Shown: in pieces, positions 13,001 through 24,112 of the stretch
Position numbering within the stretch: the first letter of the stretch is position 1
How the letters are laid out: every line of letters starts with the position of its first letter
Assembly (NCBI GenBank): GCA_024741835.1
Contig: JAENRP010000084.1
Location: 99,468-163,467 of the forward strand
Length of the DNA stretch: 64,000 nt
From: Diplocarpon mali
Lineage: Eukaryota > Ascomycota > Leotiomycetes > Helotiales > Drepanopezizaceae
Direction of reading: 5' to 3'
The notes under the pieces: generated by a model
What the model was told of the DNA's origin: nothing
The model's input: the letters and a program-made list of their open reading frames with translations, nothing else
The model's database searches: none
Translations under genes and position numbers: made by a program

Positions 13001-13370
13001 CTTTTACATACCTTATAAATACCTTTTGCAACTTAGTTTAAACAAAAACACCTCTGCAAGTCACTAGAGCAAGATTCCAAGTGGAAAGAAATTTCAAGAC
13101 TTGCTAGCAGATCCATGCCGAGTTTTTGCAAATCCAAAATTGAATACTGAATCCTGCAGATTAGCTACCGCTACCCACGCGGTGTGTGCTAAAAGACCTG
13201 ATAAAAGATCCTCAAGTCACAGCCCCAAGAAGCTTAATACCATACAGCTCGGCTCTCGAGTTTCGAACCAGCCCTGAGCCAGAACATCTTTCCTAGGATT
13301 CTTTTTCTCATTCTACAGTTTCCCTACCCCTTGTGGCTCTACTCACAACATGGATACGTGATATGAAGCT
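10066..13370. other. Intergenic stretch; possible old repeat debris
   Basis: About 3.3 kb with no supported gene. From about 11,900 the sequence becomes TA-rich in places (for example 11,980-12,200), as in the RIP-mutated block further right, so it may contain decayed transposon fragments. I could not assign any to a family. Short frames such as 10688-10888 (+) and 12795-13031 (-) are unsupported. Confidence 0.5.
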
Positions 13371-15090
13371 CATCCTTGGCAGAGACAGTACCTCTACGGC
13401 GCAGCCAACTCTACACCCAAGGTATGGTCATCAAGCCATCACAGCCTCTGTCTCAGCGGGCTGTATTGCCAACTACACAATCCCCAGACCCCGATAACCA
13501 ACCTCCGCCCACCACGTCTCACGAGCAAGAGCGAGAGACAGCCGCCATTTGCCAGCCCGCAAGCCCGCAAGCGTGCAGGTCTCCTGTCTCTACCGCGCAG
13601 CTGTGGATAACCCGTACGCAACACGAGCAGCACAGAGCAAACCATGCCCCCCCCGTGCAGAACGCGCAGCCGCGCCGCGCCGGCTTGCAGCTTGCGGCTG
13701 CGCGCCTCTCCGGACAGGTATCCTGCAAAGCAGACGGCCTCTGAAAGGGTTCATGACGTGCGCATACGCACCCATGTGCGCAAGGCATGTATGTTTGACA
13801 GCCCTGCGCCCTACGCCCTGCCTCACGTTGTGCTTGTGCGCGTGTCGTGCTTGTGCCCGCAGCCTCCAGCCACCGTCACATCGCCGACCAGGCGCCGCGG
13901 GGGCGTCATCTCAGCAGACACCTGTGTGGTTTGCTCATGGGACCGCGGCGATTGGAGCGTGGAGTTTGGGAGTCGTCACTTCCGGGCTGTGGACGAGAGG
14001 CATGACTTTACCCAGGGGCGATTTTTCCTCGTCAAGAATCAAGAAAATCACACTCTGGGTCAGGGGAAGTAAACCCTGTGCTTTTTCCACAGTTACTGGC
14101 TAGAGGCAGTATCTATTGCTAGCGACTGAGAATAATGATTACATTCGCGTGCCAGGAGGTTATGCAAACTCGAACATCTCACTTCTTAAGCTTTTAGAGC
14201 TACTCTCGATCACTTATTTCCAATGCCTTAGTCTGGGACATTTGCTACTCGTGGCCGATTCGGAGCGATCATGGTAAGCACATTTCCCCCTCCAAGTATC
14301 AACTCGAGACTACCGGGCCGAAGAGAGCGTCGGATCGAAAGAGACGTCGAAGCGCAGCAGCCCTCCAAGTAAAAAGCACCAGGTCCGAAGAATCCACGTA
14401 CAGAACCACCAAAACTCCTGCTAGTCCCCATCACCATCCCCGCTTCACGTAATTCTCCGCTTGCGTATCCTCCTACTGTTGCAAGACCAAGAACGGAAAA
14501 ACAAGCGGCTCGTCAACGACAAAACCATCCTCCCCTCACTCACCGTGGCCCCTCGGTTTTTTTCCGTGCCGCGCAGCATTCTCGTCGCTGTGCGTTGGGA
14601 CGAGGCACAACCCTTCGTCGTAGGGTCTGTCCGTCTCAGACCTTTCGGCTCGGACCTTCGCAGCCGGAGGGAGGGGCAGAGAGAGTCGGACCTCGATGTG
14701 AGAGCTTCAGGCCTCAGGGTCTATGCCGCTGTTGGAATATACAAGGATTGGCTTATGTAATCGTACCTCGTATACAAACTCCTGCGGCTCCACAGGACTC
14801 AGACTCTACACCTTGAGATTCTGTCAGCCGTGGACATCTCCCAGCCAAGGCCTGGTATCTCGTGGATCTCGCGTTTCTCGCCGCGGGCCTCGGTCTTTTT
14901 GACTGGGCCTAGCACTCGCTTTTCCCGCGTCTCTACTTGTTCATACTCATCGCTCTCGCTCCTCCCGTGAAGTGTTTCGCATTCCCTCTCTACTCGTCCC
15001 TCGCATTATCCTCCGGTTCCTCTCTCCCTTGGCAGGTGCGGTCACGTGTCGCATGCGGCAACGCTAATAGTGAGCAGTGAAAAGGCATGA

Positions 15091-15244
15091 CTGGATTCTG
15101 GTTGTAGCTGATGATCTATCTGGGAGAGAGAGTGAGAGAGAGAGAAGTACTCCAGGGCAGCCTATGCAAGGCCATCACGTGTCCCTGAGATTCACTCTCC
15201 AGGTGCCTTACATGTGACCCCGATCGCTATATGCCTACAAGAGC
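15091..15244 (+). repeat. Diverged dispersed repeat, copy 1
   Basis: Shares ordered blocks with 16,118-16,270: ATTCTGGTTGTA...GATGATC near the start, CCTATGC in the middle, and a CATGTGACC-like block followed by CGCTATATGCCTACA at the end. It interrupts the GC-rich surroundings with ordinary composition. It could be a decayed LTR or MITE; ends and target duplication are not clear. Confidence 0.4.
15124..15146. repeat. GA microsatellite
   Basis: Short (GA)n run with one interruption inside repeat copy 1. Confidence 0.8.
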
Positions 15245-16117
15245 AAAGAAAAAGGCGGTCACGTCGCTCGCGCGCACCGCCGGCTACCCCGACTCGGTGT
15301 CCCGCGTGCCCGATGGGCGGAGAGAAGGATCGGGCCTCTCGCGCGGACGCGACCCAGCCCAGGGCGGTCGGCAGAGAGACCGAGGCTCGCCTACCGAGCC
15401 GACACGGGAGCGCTCCCGGGCCGGCCGGGCCTCTCTCGGCCCCGCTCTCCCCGGCTCCGAGACGACCTGTCGGCGACCAGTCACATGCGAGTCATGTGAC
15501 TGGCTTGGCACTCGCTGCTGTATTGACTTCTCGCCGGCACGGCTGGGGAAATGGAGCGGCGAGTCCTCCAGCTGCGGGCGTGGGGGGTTGAGAAGGCTGC
15601 CAGACCTGTTTCGATATCGGTCCCTACGGCCCGTCCCTTCTCCGGTGCTGCTGCCGCGCTCCGTAGACGTCTCGACATCCGCGAGGAGATGCCTGGCGGA
15701 CCTGGATGTCGCCTCGAACCCCGCGTCCCCCGAGCGCGCGCGCCGGTCGTAGGATCCCGGCAGTGCTCAGTGCTCGCGCGCACACCCGGCCCCGCGTGTC
15801 CCTCGACGCCTTACGGCAACTCGCGCGCACGCACCACCCCCGATCGAATCTGTTCCGGACGACGAGCCGCTCCTCCCCCCTCCCTGCACCGATCGGCCTC
15901 GCGTCGACGCGATCCTGCGCGTTCGTTGCGCGCGCTCTTTCACTGCTGGACCCCACCTGCGGGCTGACCCCCCCTCCCTCTTCCCTGCTTCGTACTCCCC
16001 TTGTACGGTTCTGCTTGCATGGATCCCCGTCGGCGTCTCTATCGCGAGCTCTACTGCTATCTCTCCTCGCAACTCCATCTGTTGGTTTCACAAGGTGTGC
16101 ACACTAATGGAATGGCA

Positions 16118-16270
16118 TCGATTCTTGGTTGTATTCGTTGTTGATGATCATTACAAGAGAAGGTAGAGATCTAAAGTAAAGTAATACTGCCTATGCCAAG
16201 ACTTGGCATGTGACATAGTATATGTCAAGTTCCTCCACGTGACCTACAATCACTATATTCCTACACTATC
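16118..16270 (+). repeat. Diverged dispersed repeat, copy 2
   Basis: Counterpart of 15,091-15,244. It contains ATTCTTGGTTGTATTCG, TGATGATCA, CTATGCCAAG, CACGTGACC and CACTATATTCCTACA in the same order. TG...CA-like limits (about 16,139-16,265) would fit a small solo LTR, but flanking target duplications were not seen. Confidence 0.4.
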
Positions 16271-17154
16271 TTGATCGCCAACCCTACTCGAACCGCCCGC
16301 GACGTGAACAGGTCTCTCTCGGTAATCTCTTCCATGTCCTCGGACGCCCACGCTCGGCCGTGCTCCTCGCCCGCAACCAATGCCCTCGTGCCCTGTCCTC
16401 ATCCTTTTCATCATCCCCGTGGTCTCCCTCCCCCGGACTCTCCCCTCTCCCTATTCCCCGGACCCCGTACCTGAGCCCTGACCCTGACCCCATACTATTG
16501 CCCTCATCCGTCCTGCGTGGAGGTACCCTCACCTGCAATTTGTCCTTCCCCCCACCCTCACCCGCCTTTTGACGAATCGCATCGCCTCAGCTCCTGAACC
16601 TCCCGAAGCTTCTGAACCTGCTCAACCTCCTCCAGTCCCAAGATGCGAAATGACAGTACGGCGATGCGTGATCTACACCCGGAACCTCCTCGTCCACCTC
16701 CTCATCCGCTCCAATTCCTCCCCCCCTTCCCCCTTCCCCCTCCCCCCCCCCACGAGCTGACCCGAGCCGACCCGAGCCGAGAAGAGACGCCCCTCCGATC
16801 CGGCTCGGCCTAGTTACCACCACGGCCCCGGAAAGGTCGACTCTCGAAAGCTTTCCATCGTCCCAAGCGAGCCTGAGCACTCGCCACCACGCTGCACCCG
16901 AGCGTCGCGGCTCCTCCAACCGGACATGAAGTGGGAAGCGGGAGACTCTCTGGCGACGTGGGCACCGCCTCTCCCTCTCCCGGAGCATCTCGCTCGTGAC
17001 ATGTCCCGATCGTGGCCTGGCTCCGCGCTGCATGGTAGATGGCTCGGGAGAGCTTGGGAGAGCTCGGGAGAGGAGAGGGTGGTGTCGGGGGTCGAATGCG
17101 GTGAAAGGCAGCACGAGGAGAGTACTCAGGTCAAGTACGTAAGCCTCACCTGCT

Positions 17155-17178
17155 AGGAGGAGGAGGAGGAGGAGGAGG
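17155..17178. repeat. AGG trinucleotide microsatellite
   Basis: Eight AGG units in a row, continuing into a G-rich tract. Confidence 0.85.
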
Positions 17179-18222
17179 GGGAGGGGTCAAGATCAGAATC
17201 GTAGCGGGACTTTACGTCGCATGGAAGAGGCTGGGAGGCATGGAAGAGACGTTGGAATCTGTCAAGTCTGCATTCGAACCAGTCGAGGTCGGCCAAAACC
17301 ACGTTGGCAAATCTACGCATCCCATCCCATGCGAGCCCAGAGCGAGGGGCCGACAGCAAAGCAGCGACACCAACAGCGACACGAACAGGGTAAACAACAA
17401 CACGGAGCGCAGAGAAATCTCGATTCTGCTGGGCCGACGCCGCGGGGTCCAGACACCCGCGGGGACGACACGATACGATACGCTCTAACCAACCCGCTCG
17501 CTCTTATCAGGTACAATACAGAGGAATAGGTACATGGGGACACGACGCGGCCCGACCCAGTCCGGGCCGGCTCCCGCGCAGAGAAGAAAAGGAGGAAACC
17601 GAGCGACCTCACCCCCAGGCACGTCGTGAGGGAACGCCGTTGCGGCCGCGGCCACGCCGGTGGCCCTCAAGCCGCGGGACCGGCACGGGTGGCGGACGCG
17701 AGCAGACCCGTGGAGTCGGCGGGCGGGGCGCGGGAGACGGGGGGGGCCGGATCGGGATCGGACGTTGGCGGGGCCGCGTGGTGCGGTGCCTGGTTGTGGC
17801 GCTCCGGAGAGCCGTAGACCCCGTCACGGCCGACCGCGTGCCGGCCAGAGCCCAGGGCGAGAGCGAGCCTGCGCCGCCCGACGTTCTTCGGGCCGAGGTC
17901 GGAAAACCGGCCGGGGTGGAGGCCTCGAGGGAAAGAGAGCAGGCCGCAATCGAAGGAAGAGGAAGGAAGCGCCGCGCCGAGAAGGCAGGGGGAAGAGGGG
18001 GCGAAGGCCCGGAGGGAGAGAGAAGACCAGAGCGGACGAGAGACAGTGCGGCATCTGCCACTCCAGAGCGTCGCGCGACGGAAGTACCTCCGCGACCACG
18101 CGACCGGCAGGCGGTGAGGGGAGGAGAGTGGGGCAGGTGCACGGGGCAGCCCCTCGCGCCTCGGTGGAGACCATTCTGGTCGCGTCGGGGCTGGTGCAGA
18201 TGCAGACGCGCACGCAGGTGCA

Positions 18223-18251
18223 GATGCAGATGCCGATGCCGATGCCGATGC
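18223..18251. repeat. Hexanucleotide repeat
   Basis: GATGCA/GATGCC units repeated about five times. Confidence 0.8.
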
Positions 18252-18615
18252 GCAGAATTCGAGCTCGGGAATCCGGCACCCGGGGGGGCTCGCAGGGTGA
18301 ATTAAGCTTTCGAGGTTCGGTGGTTGGAGACGAGGCGGGGCCCCGTACGTCATTCGGGATGGCCGTGGACGTGGGGACGAGAGGGCTCTGCGGCACGCGG
18401 GGGGAGACGGTCGCCGTCCGTCTCGCTGCCGCCCCCCCTCCATTCCTCCATTCTTCCATTCCTCTCCTCCTCTCGGCGTCCCGGGGTTGGCGATGCCAGA
18501 GGTGTGCAAGCGAAGGTCGAGTTCGGCTCCGACCCCAACGCCCCCCGGGCGCGTCGACTCCTCGTGTCGACCTGCCGTCGCCGCCGCCACGGCCGACGGG
18601 AAGGTCCGTGGGGGA

Positions 18616-18675
18616 GGGAGCCGGGGGAGAGGGAGCCGGGGGAGAGGGAGCCGGGGGAGAGGGAGCCGGGGGAGA
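18616..18675. repeat. 15-bp minisatellite
   Basis: Four exact head-to-tail copies of GGGAGCCGGGGGAGA, purine-rich on the + strand. Confidence 0.9.
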
Positions 18676-18766
18676 GAGAGGTCGGTGGCCACAGACGCTT
18701 GCCGATGCCCGGGTCCCTCGAGATCCTCGGCGCGCGAGCCCATCGGCGCCGCGCACATGCCGCCCT

Positions 18767-18931
18767 TCAGGCCTTGTTCGTACACGGCCGGCAGGTCTTC
18801 AGCTTGCAGTACTTGCACTCGAAGATGTACCAGTGCGGGCCCGAGTGGCACATGGAGCAGAGCCACTGGATGAGCGTCGACTCGGACTTCAGGAGGTTGA
18901 AGGAGTGGTGGCAGTAGCTGGGGATGGCCAT
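18767..18931 (-). CDS. Small cysteine-rich (putative zinc-binding) protein, 54 aa
   Basis: A 54-codon frame ending at 18767. I start it at the Met at 18931 because the sequence upstream in frame is low-complexity Pro/Arg/Ser while the composition changes abruptly at this Met. The product has Cys at 7, 25, 28, 39, 42, 47 and 50, i.e. C-x2-C-x10-C-x2-C-x4-C-x2-C, preceded by CHH near the N-terminus. The middle reads WLCSMCHSGPHWYIFECKYC. The three CxxC pairs suggest two zinc sites. It resembles small conserved proteins of unknown function that I associate with ascomycete genomes, but I cannot name a family. It is the only frame with convincing protein-like composition in the 8-kb GC-rich block. 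It could also be the last exon of a longer gene. Confidence 0.65.
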   Translation of the reverse strand: MAIPSYCHHSFNLLKSESTLIQWLCSMCHSGPHWYIFECKYCKLKTCRPCTNKA

Positions 18932-19328
18932 CTTCCTGGCGCTCGGCCGGCTCGACGCTGGGCTCGCGGTCGCGGGATGGCGAGGGGCGGGGGAGAGACG
19001 GGCCCTCGTCCGGAGTGCCGGGTGGCAGCGAGCACGCGCGATGGCGGGATACGGCGGCGACGTGGATCTGGCCGGATGGCGAGGAGCAGAAGAGGATTTC
19101 CGCGAGCGACTCGGGCGAAGTGGTGATGCAGGACCGCCGCGGGCCGCGCCCCGAGGGAATCTCGGCGCGAGAGGTGGGGGGGGGTCGTGCTCCCCGTCCT
19201 CGGGTAAAAGGATCGCGTGCTCGCCGAGCTGGCCCTCCCGAAAGCAAGGTGAACGGGTCGGGGAGGAGAGGGATGTGTGAGGGAGATCCGGATGGTTGGT
19301 ATCTCGTGTCGTCGGCGGGCAACGACGC

Positions 19329-19341
19329 CTTCTTATAGCCA
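19329..19341 (-). promoter_or_regulatory. Candidate TATA box for the small Cys-rich gene
   Basis: On the minus strand the sequence reads GGCTATAAGAAGG, about 400 bp upstream of the proposed start codon at 18,931, in otherwise GC-rich DNA. Position and motif are suggestive only. Confidence 0.3.
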
Positions 19342-19887
19342 CTGCCCGCGCGCGCCAGACGAGCAGAGCGCGCGCCGTAGTCGCTGCCGCAGGCGAAGAA
19401 GAAAGGCAATCCGGGCCACGCACACCAGCACGTCCCATGCGCAGCGCTGTCCCCCGTCCCCCGTCCCGGGGATCTGGTGAGGGAGTCCAAATTGCAAAAG
19501 GGGGGGCGGATGCGTCGAGCCAAGACACATTACCCTCTCCTCGTCATGCAAACAGGCACGCGCGCAAGCAGGGAGGCAAACCCCGAACCCGGGGAGCGGG
19601 CAAATCACAAATCACACACGCCTGGTCGTCGGTCGTCTCTCGCGCTCGCCCTCGGGTGAGGGGGATTTTTCCTTTTGGCGGGCCGTGTTTTTCTTCTGCC
19701 CTCCCCCCTCCTGCCGGACGGTTGTGGCGTCGGGTGATTTCGGTGATTTCCCTGGGGGATGCCAGATGCACGTGTGGTGTTACAGCCGGGGTCGCGCGTG
19801 GGTGGGTGTGACGGTGCGGCGGCGGACAAGCCCGACGTCTGGAAGGTGTCTGATTCACGGGCCCCCCCCCTTCGACGGCCCGGAGTT

Positions 19888-19980
19888 GATATTCACGGGA
19901 TGGAGGAGAATGCGTCGGAGTCGATGTTCACGGGATGGAGGAGAATGCGTCGGAGTCGATGTTCACGGGATGGAGGAGAA
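19888..19980. repeat. 35-bp minisatellite
   Basis: About 2.7 head-to-tail copies of a 35-bp unit containing TTCACGGGATGGAGGAGAA and GCGTCGGAGTC. The copies start at 19,888, 19,923 and 19,958 and are nearly identical. Confidence 0.9.
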
Positions 19981-20229
19981 AGGGTGGTTGGGGCTGCGTC
20001 GCGTCGAGCAGAGTCGCGTCGAGGTTGGATTGCGTTGGAGGGCGTTGGATGACGATGGCGGCGGCGGGGGGGAAGCCGAGGACGGAAGCTGCCACGGCAG
20101 GCGATCCCCGTGTGCCGGGCCACCGCAGCGGTGAGGAGTTCCCGTCCAGCCGGCTTCTGCCCGAGACCTCACGCTATCCACCGCTGGGAGGGCAGGGCCC
20201 GGGCGCGCAGTCGTGTATGTGCACATGGA

Positions 20230-20320
20230 AGGGACCGGACGGGACCGGACGGCACGGCACGGGACGGGATGGGACGAAATGGAATGGAATGAAATGGAAT
20301 GGAATGGAACGGTACGGGAC
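20230..20320. repeat. Pentanucleotide satellite-like tract (GGACC/GGCAC/GGAAT)
   Basis: A run of 5-bp units that drifts from GGACC and GGCAC to GGGAC and then to GGAAT/GAAAT/GGAAC. It resembles short GGAAT satellite units. Confidence 0.8.
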
Positions 20321-20465
20321 TGCGCTCGCGTGGACCGGGCTCTCGACTGTACCGGGTCGACTGCAATCGGCTCGACCGTCCCGAGCGCTTCTGCTCTCGG
20401 GCGGCACCCCCTCGTCCTCGATCGGGACCATGGAATCCCGGCATCGCACCCACGAGAGGGGGAAG

Positions 20466-20546
20466 NNNNNNNNNNNNNNNNNNNNNNNNNNNNNNNNNNN
20501 NNNNNNNNNNNNNNNNNNNNNNNNNNNNNNNNNNNNNNNNNNNNNN
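20466..20546. other. Assembly gap (81 N)
   Basis: Run of 81 undetermined bases between two simple-repeat tracts, probably a repeat that was not resolved. No reading frame should be trusted across it. Confidence 0.99.
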
Positions 20547-20577
20547 AGCAGGAGCCACGGGCGGAGCGGGGGTGCTG

Positions 20578-20626
20578 GATGTACGATGTACGATGGACGA
20601 TGGACGATGTACGACGGACGATGTGC
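20578..20626. repeat. 7-bp tandem repeat
   Basis: Seven consecutive 7-bp units: GATGTAC twice, GATGGAC twice, then GATGTAC, GACGGAC and GATGTGC. Confidence 0.9.
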
Positions 20627-21815
20627 CATGTAACCACTCCGTCTGCTGGACGCAGTGCGATGCGGGTGGGATGTGCATGTGGAAGTGGAAGGGGATGTGG
20701 ATGTGGCTTGCCCTGCCCTGGCTGCATTGCATCTGGAGGGTGGAGCAGACCCCACTCGTCTCGATTGGATGTGGGCCCTCGGTCTGGACCCCCTGAACCC
20801 CTGACCCCTGATCCCTGACACCCTCCGTTCAGAGACCCACTCTGGGGCTCCTGCCGCTCGCGGCCGAGCGCAGCGGCTGTCCCGCGGCCGGTGGGAGTGG
20901 GAGCGGGCGTGGAAGGACCAGAGGACGTGTGACCTGGGGATTGCTTTGTTGACGCCGTGGGCCGCGCCTGCTGCATGCGAAGCAGCGCGAGGAGGGAGGA
21001 GAGCGGAGCGGCCGCGGTAGAGAGAGCAGTCCCGCTCGACGGTGGCAGATTGGGGCTGGCAGGGGGGGGGGTGGGCGGTGACGTGGGGACACCCCCCTGC
21101 CCTCCCCGCTACCGCAGCACGCTCGGTAGCGAGCTCAGGAGCAGTGCTCCGGACCCATCCCGGCCGCTGATTGGTCGGCTCCGACCCAGCCAGTCGGCGC
21201 TCGCGGGGCTCTTCCGGGCCGTACGGGCCGAGCACCGGCGGGGGTCGAGTCGCCCAGCCACACGCCGGGCCAGGAACACCGCCCGAGCCCGAGACCGACC
21301 GAGCCCGAGATCACCACTGCCTGCCGGCGGCAGCTGGCCCGAGACGACGGCCGTGCCTTCGCGGCGCGGCCGGGTGAGAGATTCGGGCCGAGGAACCGGA
21401 GAAGAGAGACCAGGTCGAGAGTCCACCCGCGCCGGCACGGACGACCAGACCAGGACAGGAGAAAACACCACGCCCAGGAGTCACCCGCGCCCGCACCACC
21501 CCGGCGGAAATTACTCTCCCAGTCGACTCGATCCGCCCCTCTGGGAACGCCCCTGCAGCACTTCATAAACCCCCCTCTCCTATCATCCTCCACCCCCCCC
21601 CGTCCGGTGGAATCTCTGCTCTGCTTGGGGTGGGGGGAAGGGCGGCAGCAACGTGGGTGGTCGGTCGAGTCACGGTCTGCGCAGGAGTTCCCACAGAGGC
21701 GCCGCGCCGACCTTGGCGAAAGTCTCGTCTCCTGGTCCTGGAGCTGGTCCTGGAGCTGGGAATGCAACCTCTCTCCGTGCGGGTACATCACTATCACGCT
21801 CGCTAGGGAATCGCA

Positions 21816-21987
21816 TGTTGGAAGGAGCCATATCACATCGGCTACTACTTCGCCAGTATGTAGAGGAGGAGCGTTCTGTTCTATCCCAATTGGGTTTAGC
21901 GTATTCCTATATAAATAGCTCTAGAGCTGCTTCTTAGCTCTTCTTCTTTATCCAATTGATTCTACTTTTTCTATTATTACTACAATA
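21816..21987 (+). repeat. 5' LTR of copia-type element H
   Basis: The 172-bp segment starts TGTTGGAAGG and ends ACAATA (probably from ACAACA). It contains a TATA box (TATATAAATAG near 21,909) and is followed directly by a primer-binding site identical in form to that of the intact copia C1. It sits exactly at the switch from GC-rich to AT-rich DNA. I found no second copy in the window, so the 3' LTR is probably beyond position 64,000. Confidence 0.6.
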
Positions 21988-22002
21988 GGTTATAAGCCCT
22001 AA
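21988..22002 (+). other. Primer-binding site of element H (half tRNA-iMet type)
   Basis: GGTTATAAGCCCTAA matches, apart from RIP-type G-to-A, the complement of the anticodon arm of initiator tRNA-Met. The same site follows the 5' LTR of C1 (39,191). Confidence 0.55.
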
Positions 22003-23384
22003 GCTACCGCTACGCTATATCTTATATAGTATTATCTATTATTTAACACTCAATTAATTGCACCGCCCTTACTATTGCATAACGCGCCTTGCGTTACTAC
22101 CGCGTATAGCCAATGTTGCCTATATATAGTGGCAAGTGCACCCTTACTTAAAGCACGCCTTAGTATGAAGACCTGAGATAGATAGGTCTTATGACATATA
22201 TTATATAATCGGCGCAAGACGGTAGGAGGATAAAAGGGCCATCTTCTATATATAAAGATAGCGCGTATTGCTATAGTACTGAATATACCCTATACTTAGG
22301 ACTTATTCCTAATATCTTATTTAAGAGAGCCTGCTTATAGTACTTCCTCCTTTTGTTTTTAAGTCTTCCCTTAGGCCTATTCTTATATTATCTCCCTTCT
22401 ATTTTATATTAGTAACCTACGCAAGGACCGATTTCTTAAGATTTCTATCCTTATATAACTTTATCAATCTCTTAATTCGCAGATAAAAGACCGGCCTTTG
22501 AAATACGTCTTTAAAACACTTATAGCATTTTAATTAACTTTAAAACCCTTATCTTTAATCGCCTAGTTACTTAAAACTATCGATTTTCGTTTAGCAACTA
22601 TTAATAACCTTAGATTTTCCCTTTTCGGCTCTGCTTTGAAAACCCCTATTTTCTTCCTTAACTTTAAGATTCTCGGAATTTTCAGCTTTTTAGTATGAAA
22701 AGTTTAACGAACCCTATAATAGCAATCTTAAATAGCAGTAGTTTCGAGTACTTAAGTAATACTAAGCGCAAACTCTAACTAGAAGTGCCTCTTTAGAATC
22801 TTTAAAAATCCGAATCTAATAATTCAGCCACCTTAGCTTAATAGAACTTTAAAAATTGCCTTAAAATCGTCTTTAGAGACCCCTTTATTCTAAGGACTAA
22901 TAGGAATTGGCCTAAAGGCTAAAAAGAATCTTAAATATAAACCTTATCTTGGAAATTAGTCCTTAATTAAGTAAACCTTATCTTATTGCGATTAGTTGCA
23001 ATACTCCTATTAGCTATTTAGTACCTACTTAGAATCTCTTAGTAAACTCGGATTAAACTTTTAGTAAAATCCGAAATTCTACTCCTAGGCCTGGCTTATA
23101 AGTAAGAGGATAAAAAGATATCTTTAAACAACTTAAGACAACTATCTACTTTTTCAATATTAATGCTTAAAAACACTAATAATAATAATAATTTTAAACT
23201 TTTTACTAACCCTTTATTTAAATCTTTTCAAACTCGTCCTAATTACTTTAAGATTAACTTAAATTCTAAATATTCTTTAAGCCCTTTTGAATTTCGAAGT
23301 ACTCCTTTTAACAATTAATCTTATAATATCAAAGCTTTCCCTTTGCCCTTTATAAATTCTATTAACTTAAACAGTTAATATAAA
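22003..23384. other. RIP-mutated leader between LTR H and the gag of gypsy A
   Basis: AT-rich, stop-dense on all frames. It should contain the rest of H's leader and the 5' LTR of gypsy A, but I could not match any segment with sequence to the right of A's pol, so A's left border is undefined. It has an inverted repeat AGACCT...AGGTCT near 22,170 and the first palindrome copy at 23,081. Confidence 0.45.
23081..23103. repeat. 23-nt palindrome copy 1 (leader of A)
   Basis: Left arm ACTCCTAGGCC, central T, right arm GGCTTATAAGT. Non-coding position. Confidence 0.7.
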
Positions 23385-24089
23385 ATGATAATAGCTGCAT
23401 TTAAGGCTATTACTAGTCACTTTCCCTTCCTTAGTTCCTTTAGCGCTTCTCACTTTATAAGCGCTAATATTACTAATTTCCTTAAGTAATATAAGGAAAC
23501 TTATTATAATTTTAGTATTATATAAAAGGATATAATTTCTCGACTCCCTTGCTACTATAACTATATAAGTAAAGATATTATCAAATCCCTCCTTAAATAG
23601 AAAACGCATAGTTTATAAGAACTCCTTATTAAGGCTCTTAAGTCTGAATTCTAAGAATTTGATAGATAGCAGATTTGCAATACCTTAACTTTCTTAAAGG
23701 AATTTATTTTAATCACTTATACTCTTAAGGAACTTAAGAACTACTATCGGACTTTTACTTATATATTAAATACCTTAATTAGCTAGAAAATACTTAGCGA
23801 AGTTGAAAGAGGCCGCCTTTTTTTACTTAAATTACCTACTAGCCTTTGAAATAAGATTATTAAGCATTTTAAGATTAATAAGCAAGACCTTATAACCTTT
23901 GCTTTATTTAAGGAATTCTTGGCCTTTACTTTAAAATCAGATCTTAGTAAAAGAACCATTAATGCTATAGAATAGGAAAAAGCCCTTACTCCCTCTTATA
24001 CTAAAGACCTTAAGAATCTGGTCTAAGAATACTCGAAAGCTCTGGAAGTTATAAAGGAAGCAAAGAAGAACCTAATGGTTATACCTTTC

Positions 24090-24112
24090 ACTTGCGGGCC
24101 TAACCTAAGAGT
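24090..24112. repeat. 23-nt palindrome copy 2 (gag of A)
   Basis: Left arm ACTTGCGGGCC, central T, right arm AACCTAAGAGT. In frame, codes TCGPNLRV. Confidence 0.75.

Larger units (their letters stand above)
13371..18766. other. GC-rich low-complexity gene desert (left part)
   Basis: CpG-rich, strongly pyrimidine- or purine-biased DNA with many overlapping long open frames on both strands. Their predicted products are Arg/Pro/Ser/Gly-rich and look alike in all frames, as expected when stop codons are rare because of high GC. No domain or convincing splice pattern was found. The stretch may hold promoters, long 5' leaders or non-coding transcripts. Confidence 0.55.
18932..21815. other. GC-rich low-complexity gene desert (right part)
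   Basis: Continuation of the GC-rich block upstream of the small Cys-rich gene. It holds minisatellites, an assembly gap and long overlapping frames on both strands without recognisable domains. The first 400 bp are the likely 5' leader and promoter of the minus-strand gene ending at 18,767. Confidence 0.55.

Noticed and set aside
13250..13275. GGTTCGAAAC-like T-loop sequence (minus strand) suggesting a tRNA
   Set aside because: No pairing T-arm, acceptor stem or anticodon arm could be built around it.
13376..16107. Multiple overlapping frames at 13.4-16.1 kb
   Set aside because: Same composition effect; no start context, introns or similarity to support any of them.
17660..19528. Very long open frames on both strands (up to about 600 codons) in the GC-rich block
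   Set aside because: They overlap each other, are Arg/Pro/Ser/Gly-rich in all frames and contain no domain. Only the 54-codon end of one minus-strand frame looks like protein.
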